Shown here: positions 42,201 through 50,415 of the stretch, piece by piece | Layout: each line of letters begins with the position of its first letter | How positions within the stretch are numbered: position 1 is the stretch's first letter | DNA from: Eubacteriales bacterium | Lineage (GTDB): Bacteria; Bacillota; Clostridia; Oscillospirales; CAG-382 | Assembly: GCA_028705495.1 (NCBI GenBank) | Contig: JAQWDK010000001.1 | Coordinates: forward strand, 95,228-159,227 | Reading direction: 5' to 3' | Length of the DNA stretch: 64,000 nucleotides | Notes under the pieces: model-generated | The model's input: only the letters and a program-made list of their open reading frames with translations | What the model was told of the DNA's origin: nothing | The model's database searches: none | Translations under genes and position numbers: made by a program

Positions 42201-42254
42201 TACAACAAAGGTAATGTATAGCACAAATGACACAAGCAGGACAACTCTTCTCAT
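39228..42254 (-). CDS. BspA-like leucine-rich-repeat surface lipoprotein
   Basis: A 1008-residue cell-surface protein. A lipoprotein signal (FVLYITFVVLLVSC) is followed by a Ser/Thr/Glu-rich stalk with degenerate SKTTSDT-SKPSET repeats (about 85-135), an Ig-like Big_2-type region (about 140-310), and then some twenty BspA-type leucine-rich repeats (typical unit: LPSSFMGLPLTVLRDYAFEGT; recurring pattern I-x-x-x-A-F-x-x-C/N) to the C-terminus. Such proteins bind host or bacterial surfaces in gut and oral bacteria. ATG 42254 follows GAGGTGATTTT. First gene on the host side of attR. Promoter at 42299-42327. Confidence 0.85.
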   Translation of the reverse strand: MRRVVLLVSFVLYITFVVLLVSCKPYDEQSLSTNSVQSSASESGATSAENSEGTNTDESDENGDPSQAESDISAEDSAVESADSSATTSSSSESSTTTSRPTETSKTTSDTASKPSETSKTTSDTTSKPSETSKGGTSSIKTLKMTAEKSEAVVNTEIKLNVNITPAVYDPNDLDIRTSNYNLAEVELRGSQYYVFCKKPGDVTVTAKTTNGLTATVKIKIHQTIAVKSTVTIKELTATVTEGDVYKPQLTVTPENAYPYQYSVYITNPNVAIARDNLSVHTLTPGTTVLVIRASSTNPNDNQEFEFKVKLTVLPMNKAADGTGRFISGDYFIEKYPDHIELLKYTGNAEKLTLPSSFMGLPLTVLRDYAFEGTNVKELVIPDSVMIIEKNALMVSQYFINHVTIGKGVNEFGDIMPIQYIIDKPSGDFHIVGDGVLIGYYGNSQNVVVPDGVKYIETRVFSDKQIKTVSLPEGMIAIRDFAFTGSPVTSINFPSTLKSIGDYAFQGCPLQSVDLSKTSATIGGFAFDGCRQLKRLKLPSNITEIGFASFQGCPLSEEFSLPSSVKTISMLAFRGSAIKNLVLPSGLTEIGKQAFYSSSGFTEVIIPASVKLIGEEAFAQISRLTKLTLTSNDTVLSYYAFYGCRDLYDITFPTGHKYEYVTAFTETSWMRKIDEKAVTVIDGVLINAKAIGGTFTVPSGVKYIAPRAMYGVHVEKIIVPEGVIEIFPYGFAGSSAQEIVLPNSLEKIGEGAFENNNQMLKIAFGNKLEYIGDFAFKGAIQLEELTIPASVSYIGERAFDDTRWFKPIFKEFYIVGDGILLKSSGGTNVVIPSSVKMIASGAFEENDRIETVSIPDSVTIIGADAFRGCDKLWKVSGAKNVTRIDLRAFSGCEALSSFTIGEKVKVIGEGAFAGTNLQTVVIPKSVTEIKGLAFAACKNLKSVEIYNNKKIIDLSAFAYNRCIVTIPTAAVLQINDTAAFDSIIALNGVDIEKQRDLSKRGIPYLIKY

Positions 42255-42298
42255 AAAATCACCTCATAATTTTTACTTTTTACCATAGCATCAATCCA

Positions 42299-42327
42299 AT
42301 TATATCCATACACAGGCAAAATGTCAA
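42299..42327 (-). promoter_or_regulatory. Promoter of the BspA-like gene
   Basis: On the minus strand TTGACA (42327-42322) and TATAAT (42304-42299) with a 17-bp spacer, about 45 bases before the start codon. Confidence 0.8.
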
Positions 42328-42378
42328 CAAAAAGTAATTACATTTTCGGTACGAGAAATAACAAATTGTAATATTTAC

Positions 42379-42407
42379 TTGTATTTCCAATTGATGCATG
42401 GTAAAAT
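42379..42407 (+). promoter_or_regulatory. Promoter of the 346-residue lipoprotein gene
   Basis: TTGTAT (42379-42384) and TAAAAT (42402-42407), 17-bp spacer, 45 bases before ATG 42453. Divergent from the BspA-like gene's promoter, 51 bases away. Confidence 0.6.
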
Positions 42408-42452
42408 CGTTGTAACGGTTATAACAAGGAATTTGTGTAGGAGGAAAAAGCA

Positions 42453-43493
42453 ATGTTCAAAAGCATAATTGCATATTGGGTGGCTTTATTAATTTTTGTT
42501 GCTATGCTTGCAGGATGCAGCAACTCGGTTAAAAATATTCCGTATCACACTTTAACTGATATCCAAAAAACTATAACGAATATTTCCTATAGGAACGATT
42601 TCGATTCTATTGCGCAGTCGGTTGTTCTTGGCGACGGTAAATCAATTTTACAATCTGAGCTTTTTTATACAAAAACAGGTACAAATAGTTATTCTGAAGC
42701 CTATGGTAACATGCAAAGTACTTTCGAATATACTATATACAATAAGGATGGTGAAATTAAAAAAACTAGTTCTTTATACATTTCATCAAATCTTTCCGAA
42801 ATAAAGTTGCCAGATAAAATAAAATACACTGATAACTTTCTAGGAACTTTAGATGCACTCAATCTCACCGAAAAGGTCAGAAACCGTGACGATGAGAGGT
42901 ACTTTAATGTTAAAAACGATGATAAAAGTGAAATAAGTATTTCCTTCCTTTCCTTCCATACAGAACCGGTTAATATAGATTTTTTAGAAGCTTATGCTAC
43001 TGTTTCTTTCATTGACAATATCGAAGAAAAAGATGAAAAAGATAGGGTACATAATTATCATAAATCTATAAATCTTACATTCCGCGAGGGAAAGTTAGTA
43101 AGTATACATTGCTATGTACTTGACAAATATGAATCACCAGATGAAGAAAAAATAAATAATAATAAGGTAGGAATTCGATTTAATAACCCTGAATACAAAG
43201 GTGATACTTTCAAGACAAAGCTTGAAGAACTCTATTATGAAGATGGGAAAATTAATACAATATATAGCGTTAAAGCAAGCAATGAAGTAGACATCAATGT
43301 ATCATATGAAGGAATGCAAAGCGCTGATAATGGTATTTTATATGAAAGATTGACACATAAGGTAAACGGAGAGATGAGATTAACAGATAGTATTTCCGAA
43401 CCTTTTGCTGATTCTTATAAGCCATCATGGTACGAAAACCTATATAAAAATTATTTATTCTTCGAAATAGGGTTGCCTTATAATAATTTCTAA
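42453..43493 (+). CDS. Lipoprotein of unknown function, 346 aa
   Basis: A signal peptide with lipobox (ALLIFVAMLAGC) marks it as an extracytoplasmic lipoprotein. The remaining 320 residues are polar, rich in Lys, Asn, Asp and Ser, and beta-rich by eye (e.g. YTDNFLGTLDALNLTEKVRN, INLTFREGKLVSIHCYVLDK). I recognise no domain. ATG 42453 follows GGAGGAAAAAGCA. It has its own promoter and is followed by about 135 AT-rich bases without a clear terminator. Confidence 0.7.
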   Translation: MFKSIIAYWVALLIFVAMLAGCSNSVKNIPYHTLTDIQKTITNISYRNDFDSIAQSVVLGDGKSILQSELFYTKTGTNSYSEAYGNMQSTFEYTIYNKDGEIKKTSSLYISSNLSEIKLPDKIKYTDNFLGTLDALNLTEKVRNRDDERYFNVKNDDKSEISISFLSFHTEPVNIDFLEAYATVSFIDNIEEKDEKDRVHNYHKSINLTFREGKLVSIHCYVLDKYESPDEEKINNNKVGIRFNNPEYKGDTFKTKLEELYYEDGKINTIYSVKASNEVDINVSYEGMQSADNGILYERLTHKVNGEMRLTDSISEPFADSYKPSWYENLYKNYLFFEIGLPYNNF

Positions 43494-43629
43494 GTTGAAT
43501 TCGCAAATGGTGAACTTAATATTTATAGGAATACGAGCAGGTAATAAGATTATCGTATCTGCACATATTAAAATATAGCATAGTTAATATAATTTATTTT
43601 AAGATAATATCACAGAGGAATTTATTGTT

Positions 43630-44019
43630 GTGAATAGAATCGAGTTTCTTAACGAGAAGACAAAGCAACTTTACGAGATGCTTTCTAAAACGCCAGATCT
43701 CGATGGTCGCATTGAATTTGAAAACAATGTTATAGAATGGCACAGAAATGGTAAGGTGTACTTAAGCATTTCTTACGACTCTGTCGTTGTATACAGCGGA
43801 AAATATAATATTGTATTCCACTGGCATCCAGATGAAAGTGAAGTAAGTGAGTTGTATGATTTATTATGCCAAGCAGGAAAAGCCGGGAGCATTCTTGTAG
43901 TTAGAGACCTATTATTATGGCAACATCTATACTTTGTTGGACCAGCAAACGAATATAAACAGGAACAAAAATGGAGCCGACATTTCGACAGAAAATATAT
44001 TTTTGGTGCTTTAAACTGA
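43630..44019 (+). CDS. Hypothetical protein, 129 aa
   Basis: Unrecognised soluble protein. The N-terminus is helical (IEFLNEKTKQLYEMLSK), then beta strands (GRIEFENNVIEWHRNGKVYLSISYDSVVVYSG), then FHWHPDESEVSELYDLLCQ and a basic end. The start is taken as GTG 43630, with AGAGG about 12 bases upstream, so initiation may be weak. It stands alone between the lipoprotein and rhodanese genes. Confidence 0.6.
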   Translation: MNRIEFLNEKTKQLYEMLSKTPDLDGRIEFENNVIEWHRNGKVYLSISYDSVVVYSGKYNIVFHWHPDESEVSELYDLLCQAGKAGSILVVRDLLLWQHLYFVGPANEYKQEQKWSRHFDRKYIFGALN

Positions 44020-44116
44020 TTCTGTTATCCTATCATCTTCGTGTAACTAAGTTACAGCCAACAGTTTTTATTTAGATTAAAATAATTAAAATGATGATGT
44101 TGAAGGAGCAAGTTGG

Positions 44117-44632
44117 ATGTTAAGATATATCATAGGTGCCGTTGCAGGCGGTTTAGTTGGTTATTTTGTTTTATTTCGTTTAATCGGTTGTTCTAATAGG
44201 AGCTGTTCTATAATGGCTAACCCTTATATATCAACCATTCTTGGTATTGTAATGGGCCTACTTATTGTAGTCACTTTTGCGGTACCCGCCAAGAACGATG
44301 TTGATGACACCTCCAAAGTAGAGTATAAAAGAATCACAGCAGTAGAAGCAAAGAGCAGAATCGATAGCGGAGATGAACTGATTATTCTCGATGTCCGTAC
44401 ACAAGCGGAATACAATGCCGAACATATCCCGAATGCTGTTTTGATACCAAACGAAACCATCACCGATAAAATGCCGGAGTTGTTGCCTGACTTTGATGCT
44501 GAGATATTAATTTATTGCCGCTCAGGGAATCGTAGTGCGCAAGCTGCTCGGAAACTAATCCAAATCGGATACACCAATGTCTATGATTTCGGTGGTATCA
44601 ATAATTGGCCTTATGACACTGTGAAAGAATAA
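44117..44632 (+). CDS. Membrane-anchored rhodanese-like protein
   Basis: A 171-residue protein. Two N-terminal membrane segments (YIIGAVAGGLVGYFVLFRLI and STILGIVMGLLIVVTFAVP), with a Cys pair in the loop GCSNRSC, are followed by a rhodanese domain (about 75-171: LIILDVRTQAEYNAEHIPNAVLIPN) whose active-site loop is YCRSGNRSAQA, with the catalytic Cys. It should move sulfane sulfur or sense persulfide at the cytoplasmic face. ATG 44117 follows AAGGAGCAAGTTGG. A strong terminator comes right after. Confidence 0.85.
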   Translation: MLRYIIGAVAGGLVGYFVLFRLIGCSNRSCSIMANPYISTILGIVMGLLIVVTFAVPAKNDVDDTSKVEYKRITAVEAKSRIDSGDELIILDVRTQAEYNAEHIPNAVLIPNETITDKMPELLPDFDAEILIYCRSGNRSAQAARKLIQIGYTNVYDFGGINNWPYDTVKE

Positions 44633-44641
44633 TAAAAATAT

Positions 44642-44681
44642 AAAACAAAGAGGGGCCGAACAACGGCTCCTTTTTTGTTTT
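44642..44681 (+). terminator. Terminator of the rhodanese gene
   Basis: AAAACAAA-GAGGGGCCG and CGGCTCC-TTTTTTGTTTT make a long stem with loop AACAA; the A-rich and T-rich arms would let it work in both directions. It separates the convergent rhodanese and sigma-factor genes. Confidence 0.85.
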
Positions 44682-44745
44682 ATATGGGCTGTTACAAGTA
44701 CATAAATTCGTACTAACAACAGCCTTTGAAAATATTCTGTCTATT

Positions 44746-46365
44746 TTATTCTTCCGAAGCAAAAAGGCTAAGCCAAGTTTTGTTGTTTTCGTCTTGTTTT
44801 GAAAGCATACCGGACTTTACGCCTTCATAAAGCGAACAAGTAACGAAAGTACCTAAGTGATTTGACAAGAAATTACCCATTTGCCAGAAAAGATGTTTTG
44901 GAATTGTTTTCATATATTCGTCAAGTACAATTTTATATGCTGTATTAAAATATTTTTCAACCTGCGTGTAAAACTCATAGGCAAGCTCTTCGAGAAGTGC
45001 CCAGCATTTTCGCTCTACAAAATAGTAATTCTGCTTAAATTCATCGCTTTCTTTTATAAACAGTTTTTTCTCTACTGCTATACTAAACAAATATTTGTGC
45101 TCATCGGTCAATTCGTCAACTGACAAGACGCCTTTTATTATATCACGACATAATGCAAACACACCGTTGGGAATATCAAAAAATACATTGCTGTCAAGCC
45201 CGCTCCAATAGTGGAAATAACCTTGTGCAAACTCCTTGTTAGTCTTGTGTACAGGTCCATCAAACGGGATATACTCCTTCCAATCTTGTTGGCTTTCGTT
45301 ATGATCGGAGAACCATCCATTATTGTATCCAAGAGCGATCCATTTACCGCCGTTAGGACGGGTAGGTATATCTGGATACGAAACTGTTTTGAATACTTCA
45401 TGTTTGAATTTCGATGAAGCGAGGTCGGTTATTATGTGGATATATACCCACAGAAGTCTGTTCCATGTGAAATTTGCTGTATTGAAGCTCGAACTTGAAA
45501 GAAGAGTTTTATGTTGCTCTAAAAACCCCATTAGCTCATTATAATATCCAGGGAAGCAAGCATTATAAATTTTGTGCGAAATGCTTGTATTTGAACCTGG
45601 CAATATGACAAAATCAGTCTGATATTTTCCTCGCGACACTTCCCTCATTATCTGATTGGCAACAAGATTTTTAACTTCATCTTCGATATATGGTGCGGTG
45701 GTGCCAAGTTCAATGCAAAGCTGTTCTACTGTCAGCGGTTCGTTATATGCTGCTAACAAGATGTTTTGCGGCAATTTTCTTTTGGCGCAGCTCATTGGTT
45801 CGTTGTCTGCCCCGGGTAAGCCTTGACAAGACATGAACAAAGTACCCGGGTTATAGCTTTTTTCTCCGTATTCTCGCATTGTGTTTAACCCTTTCTCAAT
45901 GGATTTTCGTGAGTCATGAAGCCACCATTTGACTGTTCCGACACTTTTCCCGAGGATGGTAGCAATCTCATCGCAGCATTTCTCTTCAAAGTAATATAGA
46001 ACTGTTGCCTGACGGTAATTTTCCGCGAGCATAGCAATTTCTCGATGAAGAAGGTTTTCTTGCTCTTTGAGGATTAAATTTTCTTCGGTATTATCGGTTG
46101 ATGCGAACAATTCGGTAAGGTATACAGTTGATCCATACTTTTTGGAACGCAACCAGTTAAAAAAGGTATGGTTAGATACACTCCACACAAAAGCATTGAG
46201 ATTCAAAATCTCTTTTTTTGCATATATAGCTTTCCAAACTTCAAGAGCTATCTCTGAAGCTAAATCCTCTGCATCTTCTCGGATGCTTACCTTTTGATAG
46301 CAGAATCCGAGAATTTTCGATAGATACTCTTGTTCGAATTGTTCGACTGTTTCTTTTTCTGTCAA
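44746..46365 (-). CDS. ECF-type RNA polymerase sigma factor with long C-terminal extension
   Basis: Residues 1-175 form an ECF sigma factor: region 2 (FEQEYLSKILGFCYQKVSIREDAEDLASE, then FVWSVSNHTFFNWLRSKK) and region 4 (NYRQATVLYYFEEKCCDEIATILGKSVGTVKWWLHDSRKS). The remaining 365 residues are an extension: a winged-helix-like part (TVEQLCIELGTTAPYIEDEVKNLVANQIM, about 215-260), then a long helical region with no familiar domain. It may sense a signal in place of a separate anti-sigma factor; no anti-sigma gene is adjacent. TTG 46365 is preferred because GAGGTG is six bases upstream; ATG 46407 has no site. A 12-bp palindrome ACAACATGTTGT lies at 46391-46402. Confidence 0.8.
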   Translation of the reverse strand: MTEKETVEQFEQEYLSKILGFCYQKVSIREDAEDLASEIALEVWKAIYAKKEILNLNAFVWSVSNHTFFNWLRSKKYGSTVYLTELFASTDNTEENLILKEQENLLHREIAMLAENYRQATVLYYFEEKCCDEIATILGKSVGTVKWWLHDSRKSIEKGLNTMREYGEKSYNPGTLFMSCQGLPGADNEPMSCAKRKLPQNILLAAYNEPLTVEQLCIELGTTAPYIEDEVKNLVANQIMREVSRGKYQTDFVILPGSNTSISHKIYNACFPGYYNELMGFLEQHKTLLSSSSFNTANFTWNRLLWVYIHIITDLASSKFKHEVFKTVSYPDIPTRPNGGKWIALGYNNGWFSDHNESQQDWKEYIPFDGPVHKTNKEFAQGYFHYWSGLDSNVFFDIPNGVFALCRDIIKGVLSVDELTDEHKYLFSIAVEKKLFIKESDEFKQNYYFVERKCWALLEELAYEFYTQVEKYFNTAYKIVLDEYMKTIPKHLFWQMGNFLSNHLGTFVTCSLYEGVKSGMLSKQDENNKTWLSLFASEE

Positions 46366-46407
46366 TGACTTCACCTCGATGTTATACTCTACAACATGTT
46401 GTTTCAT

Positions 46408-46637
46408 CTATTAAGTAACCGAAATTCAAAATCGGTTGGGTAATCCTCTTATTATTTTAACATAGGTATTTGGAAATAGATAGCTCAAACAGCATTGCGT
46501 TTCTTTTCTCATTACCGTGAAAAATGCTAGTGTTTTGCAGGGGCGGAGTTTACATTGAGAAGCCGTTAAGTTAGATAGCTTGGTCAAGATATAAAGCTGG
46601 CAGACCTAAGTATACCATCAATTTCCAAAGTATTTTC
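46408..46637. other. Intergenic region between sigma-factor and kinase genes
   Basis: AT-rich and gene-free. No standard promoter for the sigma factor stands out, which would fit an alternative or autoregulated promoter. The plus-strand promoter for the kinase lies at its right end. Confidence 0.4.
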
Positions 46638-46666
46638 TTGTGTTTTTTTACGCTCCATGGTAAAAT
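46638..46666 (+). promoter_or_regulatory. Promoter of the APH-fold kinase gene
   Basis: TTGTGT (46638-46643) and TAAAAT (46661-46666), 17-bp spacer, 49 bases before ATG 46716. Confidence 0.6.
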
Positions 46667-46715
46667 ATTCTACAAATAGTCTTATTTGATTCAAACATCT
46701 ACAAGGGGAACTGGT

Positions 46716-47651
46716 ATGACCGATAAAAGTATAATGCAAAAAGGGTTTATAAATATCGAACCAATCACAAAAGGCTGGTCGGAGGATAAAAAATACTGTG
46801 TAACCGTGGAAGACGGTACAAAGTATCTGCTCCGTATTTCACCCGCTTCCCGTTTTGAATCAAGGAAAGCGTTATTAACTATGCTGGAAAAAGTGGCTGC
46901 ACTAAAAATACCTATGTGCATGCCCATTGAGTTTGGGCTTTGCAGCGATACAGCTCTTTTCCAAGGCGGGGTATATTTTCTTCAAAGCTGGATTGAAGGC
47001 GAGGATTTAGAAACTGTGTTACCCCTACTGTCTGAAACGGAGCAGTATGTATTAGGTTTACAATCCGGAGAAATTTTAAAGGCAATTCATACTATCCCCG
47101 CTCCCGAAACGCAAGAGGAGTGGGAATCTCGCTTTAACCGGAAAACAAATTATAAAATAAAGAAATATCATGAGTGCGGTCTGCGCTTTAGCGGCGATGA
47201 ACATATCCTTGCTTACGTAGAAGAAAATAGGCACTTATTAAAAAATCGTCCGCAATGTTTTCAGCATGGCGACTACCATGTAGGAAATATGATGCTGGAA
47301 AACGGTGAGCTTAAAATCATAGACTTTGACCGTTTTGATTTTGGCGACCCGTGGGAGGAGTTCAATCGTATTGTATGGAGTGCAGCGGCAAGCCCCCACT
47401 TTGCTACCGGACAGATACGGGGTTACTTCGGAGGCTCCCCGTCGCACGGATTGGAACCGCCAATTGAATTTTTTAAGCTGCTTGCTTTGTATATTGCAAG
47501 CAATACATTGTCCTCAATTTATTGGGCAATACCTTTTGGTCAATCTGTTCTTGATACCATGATGCAGCAGTCGCAGGATGTTCTGCGTTGGTTTGATTAT
47601 ATGCAAAATCCGGTGCCGACTTGGTATTTGAAAGATTTTTATATTCAGTAG
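46716..47651 (+). CDS. Aminoglycoside-phosphotransferase-fold kinase
   Basis: A 311-residue kinase of the APH/choline-kinase fold. The catalytic loop is QHGDYHVGNMML (about residue 187) with the Asp and Asn of the family, and the metal-binding loop is IIDFDRFDFGDPWEEF. The N-lobe has LLRISPASRFESRK (Lys for nucleotide binding). Small-molecule or aminoglycoside phosphorylation is possible, but this family also includes housekeeping kinases, so resistance is not implied. ATG 46716 (MTDKSIMQKG) is preceded by AAGGGG; an upstream start at 46686 is less likely. Confidence 0.8.
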   Translation: MTDKSIMQKGFINIEPITKGWSEDKKYCVTVEDGTKYLLRISPASRFESRKALLTMLEKVAALKIPMCMPIEFGLCSDTALFQGGVYFLQSWIEGEDLETVLPLLSETEQYVLGLQSGEILKAIHTIPAPETQEEWESRFNRKTNYKIKKYHECGLRFSGDEHILAYVEENRHLLKNRPQCFQHGDYHVGNMMLENGELKIIDFDRFDFGDPWEEFNRIVWSAAASPHFATGQIRGYFGGSPSHGLEPPIEFFKLLALYIASNTLSSIYWAIPFGQSVLDTMMQQSQDVLRWFDYMQNPVPTWYLKDFYIQ

Positions 47652-47831
47652 ATTGACGGTGCTCCCTATAAGCTGAAAGCGCCATTTGATTTTTGATTTC
47701 TCAACAAATACGGCAAAGTGTTCAAGGTTTTTGATGATCAAGATTATGTGCTGTGTTTGAAGTGATGTATAATGAATAGGTGATATTCATAAAAATCTTT
47801 CAGAATATTATTTTTAAATTAGCAGGAACAA

Positions 47832-47884
47832 TTGACAAGTTGCATGCATATTGTTATATTAGTAGTTGCGTAATTACTAATATA
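47832..47884 (+). promoter_or_regulatory. Promoter and overlapping operator of the polyferredoxin/ArsR genes
   Basis: TTGACA (47832-47837) and TATATT (47855-47860) with a 17-bp spacer. Beginning at the -10 element, TATATTAGTA (47855-47864) and TACTAATATA (47875-47884) form a perfect 10-bp inverted repeat with a 10-base spacer, the size and place of an ArsR-family operator. The ArsR protein at 48721 is the likely ligand. Confidence 0.75.
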
Positions 47885-47900
47885 TAAGTTGAGGTGCCCT

Positions 47901-48773
47901 ATGTCAAAAACAAAAAATGCTTTTATTTCAAAAGGATGTGTAGCGTGCGGAACTTGCTTGAAAGTTTGTCCGATGAATGCGATTTCTATACACAGGGGAA
48001 CGAAAGCTGTGGTTGATGAAGAAAGTTGTATTGGATGCGGTAAATGTGCTGCAGTTTGTCCTGCTGCGGTTATTTCAATCGAGTCAAGAGACGACATACC
48101 CCGTACCAAAAAATCTATGCCAAAAACCAACCCAAAGCGGTGGTACGATTATTTATGGATTGCGTCCGCAATTTATTTAATCCTCGGGTTTTTTAATATT
48201 CTATTCGCATGGCTTGGCTTAATTTGTTTTATGGTTCCACTGATGATAGCAGTAGTAAAAGGAAATAAAACATACTGTAATAAATACTGCGGGCGTGGCC
48301 AGCTTTTTACGATTTTGGGCGGTAAACTCGGACTTTCCCTTAAGAAAGACCCGCCGAAGTTTTTACATTCAACATGGTTTCGATATGGCTTTTTGACCTT
48401 TTTTATGGCTATGTTCTTCTTAATGATCTATTCTACATACCTTGTTTTTTCGGGTGCGCCGTTTAAAGAAGCGGTAACGCTGCTTTGGGTATTTAAATTG
48501 CCGTGGAACTGGGTGAATACAGCGTTTGTAGCTCCTTGGGTTGCCCAATTTGCCTTTGGTTTTTACGGAGTAATGCTGACATCAACTGTTCTTGGTCTTA
48601 TAACCATGATGATTTTCAGACCCCGCTCATGGTGTGTATATTGTCCGATGGGGACAATGACACAAGGAATCTGTAAAATTAAAAATAAAAAAGATAAGAT
48701 TGAAAGTAGTGGTAATAAAAATGGAGAAGAAAGCGAAACAGTTAGCAGAGCTTCTGAAGGTGTTAGCGAATGA
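47901..48773 (+). CDS. Membrane polyferredoxin (NapH/YccM-like 4Fe-4S protein)
   Basis: A 290-residue membrane iron-sulfur protein. The N-terminus has two ferredoxin motifs, CVACGTCLKVCP and CIGCGKCAAVCP, giving two 4Fe-4S clusters. Membrane segments follow (ASAIYLILGFFNILFAWLGLICFMVP, YGFLTFFMAMFFLMIYSTYL, FAFGFYGVMLTSTVLGLITMM), and a final Cys pair reads CVYCPMGTM near the C-terminus. This is the layout of NapH/YccM electron-transfer proteins. ATG 47901 follows GAGGTG. An ArsR-type operator overlaps the promoter, and the gene overlaps arsR-like 48721 by 53 bases. The electron acceptor is unknown. Confidence 0.8.
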   Translation: MSKTKNAFISKGCVACGTCLKVCPMNAISIHRGTKAVVDEESCIGCGKCAAVCPAAVISIESRDDIPRTKKSMPKTNPKRWYDYLWIASAIYLILGFFNILFAWLGLICFMVPLMIAVVKGNKTYCNKYCGRGQLFTILGGKLGLSLKKDPPKFLHSTWFRYGFLTFFMAMFFLMIYSTYLVFSGAPFKEAVTLLWVFKLPWNWVNTAFVAPWVAQFAFGFYGVMLTSTVLGLITMMIFRPRSWCVYCPMGTMTQGICKIKNKKDKIESSGNKNGEESETVSRASEGVSE

Positions 48774-49014
48774 GAACCGTTTATTGATTTTTTGCTCATT
48801 AATGGACGGACCTAAAACAGTTAGTAAAATTGCGGAGAAGGTGCCCAATATAACTCAATCGGCATTATCACAGCATTTAGCCATTTTGAAAGCACACGGA
48901 ATACTGGATTTTAAGAAAAACGGGCAGAGCATAACCTATTCGATCTCTGACCACAGGGTTGAAGAAGTCATAAATGTACTAAAAAAGTATTATTGCACTC
49001 CTGAGGAAAAATGA
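48721..49014 (+). CDS. ArsR-family repressor of the polyferredoxin operon
   Basis: A 97-residue winged-helix repressor of the ArsR/SmtB family: KQLAELLKVLANENRLLIFC (helices 1-3), KIAEKVPNITQSALSQHLAI (recognition helix), DFKKNGQSITYSISD (wing). It lacks the ELCVCDL metal motif, but has Cys at the end of LLIFC and near the C-terminus (YYC), so a thiol, persulfide or redox signal is possible; that is inference. ATG 48721 starts inside the polyferredoxin gene, so the two are translationally linked. Confidence 0.85.
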   Translation: MEKKAKQLAELLKVLANENRLLIFCSLMDGPKTVSKIAEKVPNITQSALSQHLAILKAHGILDFKKNGQSITYSISDHRVEEVINVLKKYYCTPEEK

Positions 49015-49028
49015 AATATTTAATATCA

Positions 49029-49058
49029 GGAGTTTATAGTCACGATACTATAAACTCC
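49029..49058. terminator. Hairpin between convergent arsR-like and SGNH genes
   Basis: GGAGTTTATAG (49029-49039) and CTATAAACTCC (49048-49058) are perfectly paired with an 8-base loop that contains the stop codon of the SGNH gene. No clean T run follows on either strand. Confidence 0.6.
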
Positions 49059-50278
49059 GATAATATAAATTTCGACGATGCATCGTTGGGGTTTTTACCT
49101 TCTGATAATAGCTTTTTTCGGGCATTTTCGTTCTTTTTGTCTGAGAAGGTGACCTTTACAGTATGGATTTTTTCGATACTGTCGTCGATAATGATTCTGT
49201 AATTATTATGCGTTCCCCAGCCTTCATGAAAATAGCCATCAATTTCGAGCGGATCGTTGCCGTCTACCTTAACAATTATGCTGCCTATCTGTGGGTTCAG
49301 GCTTTTTCTCGAAACGAGTGCGAGAATTTTGCAATTGAATTGGAACGTAATGCTTGCGTTGGGCTTTATTGCTACAAAACCTCTCTCAGTATAAGGAGCA
49401 TCGCGGTTGTATAACTGCCAACCTTCATCAGTAATATCGCTGACTGAAAGGTTTGTACTGTTGAGAATCCTACTTCCCATAAATCTTTCGGAAACAAGGG
49501 CTTCAGGTAGCGGCGGTATATCATCATCGATTTCATCAATTTCTAGTATTGCTTTTTCGATTTGATATGTAATAAATTCACAAGTTTTGTGATAGCAAGG
49601 TGTATCTGGATGCACACCATCAAATATAAAATGCTGCTTTATATATTCTTCATCCTCAGGTGCAGAATCGGTTTTGAGCTGATACTTGATTGCTCTTGCA
49701 AGACTTGCTGTCGGTAAGTCGTAATGCTCTGAGATAGGTAAATCAATATCCATTGAGCTGCCGAGTGATGACAGGCACATATATAGAACAAAAACGCAGG
49801 GCTCCGACGGCAACATCAAAAGCTTGCGGAGCAATCCCTCAAAGGTCTCAGCCGCGATTTTTTCGTCGAGTATCGTATCGTTGACAGCGTACTCTACAAC
49901 TATAATATCTGCATCTAGAGGTAGTATATCGCGTTCAATGCGAGAGACACCGAACAGAGAGGTCGTTGTTCCCCTACCTGCGTTTGTATAATTAATGTTT
50001 GCGGTCTTGAATTTATCTTTGAACCATATGTCAAGCAGATCACCATAATATTCGCCGTCGCTCTTGCCCGAGCCCTCTGTTATTGAACCGCCAAGCGTAA
50101 CAATATTTATGTTGCCGCCACTTTGTGCTTTTTTAATGACCTTTTTTAGCCTTGATCTGTTGCCAAAAGATACTACCGATGCTTCGACCATATTTTTTGC
50201 GGTATCAAAATCTGCGTCAGGTGTGAACCTGTTTTCAACTGCTTCAAAAGGATTGTATAAAACCTCGTTTTTTTTCAT
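49040..50278 (-). CDS. SGNH/GDSL-family esterase
   Basis: A 412-residue hydrolase, likely a carbohydrate or lipid esterase. Block I is VTLGGSITEGSGKS (nucleophile Ser, about residue 63), block II/III includes YTNAGRGTTTS and VVEYAVNDT, and block V is FDGVHPDTPCYH, with the catalytic Asp and His. The C-terminal 160 residues form a beta-rich accessory part (SITFQFNCKILALVSRK, GYFHEGWGTHNNYRI), like the two-domain CE2-type or GDSL enzymes that deacetylate glycans. No signal peptide is visible. ATG 50278 follows AGGAGAAAA; a start at 50305 is less likely. Confidence 0.8.
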   Translation of the reverse strand: MKKNEVLYNPFEAVENRFTPDADFDTAKNMVEASVVSFGNRSRLKKVIKKAQSGGNINIVTLGGSITEGSGKSDGEYYGDLLDIWFKDKFKTANINYTNAGRGTTTSLFGVSRIERDILPLDADIIVVEYAVNDTILDEKIAAETFEGLLRKLLMLPSEPCVFVLYMCLSSLGSSMDIDLPISEHYDLPTASLARAIKYQLKTDSAPEDEEYIKQHFIFDGVHPDTPCYHKTCEFITYQIEKAILEIDEIDDDIPPLPEALVSERFMGSRILNSTNLSVSDITDEGWQLYNRDAPYTERGFVAIKPNASITFQFNCKILALVSRKSLNPQIGSIIVKVDGNDPLEIDGYFHEGWGTHNNYRIIIDDSIEKIHTVKVTFSDKKNENARKKLLSEGKNPNDASSKFILSEFIVS

Positions 50279-50415
50279 TTTTCTCCTAACTGTGCTTTTA
50301 TTCAATAATTAACTAAATTCTATCAAAAACACCTTCACCTGTCAACGTATTATAGGCATTTTCTCAGCATCATTCAGATGCTGAGCGGAAAACATCTGAG
50401 GACACGAAAAGTATA

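Noticed and set aside
46716..47651. Naming the APH-fold kinase as an aminoglycoside resistance gene
   Set aside because: Only fold motifs are visible; no subfamily-specific signature of a known resistance enzyme can be identified by eye.
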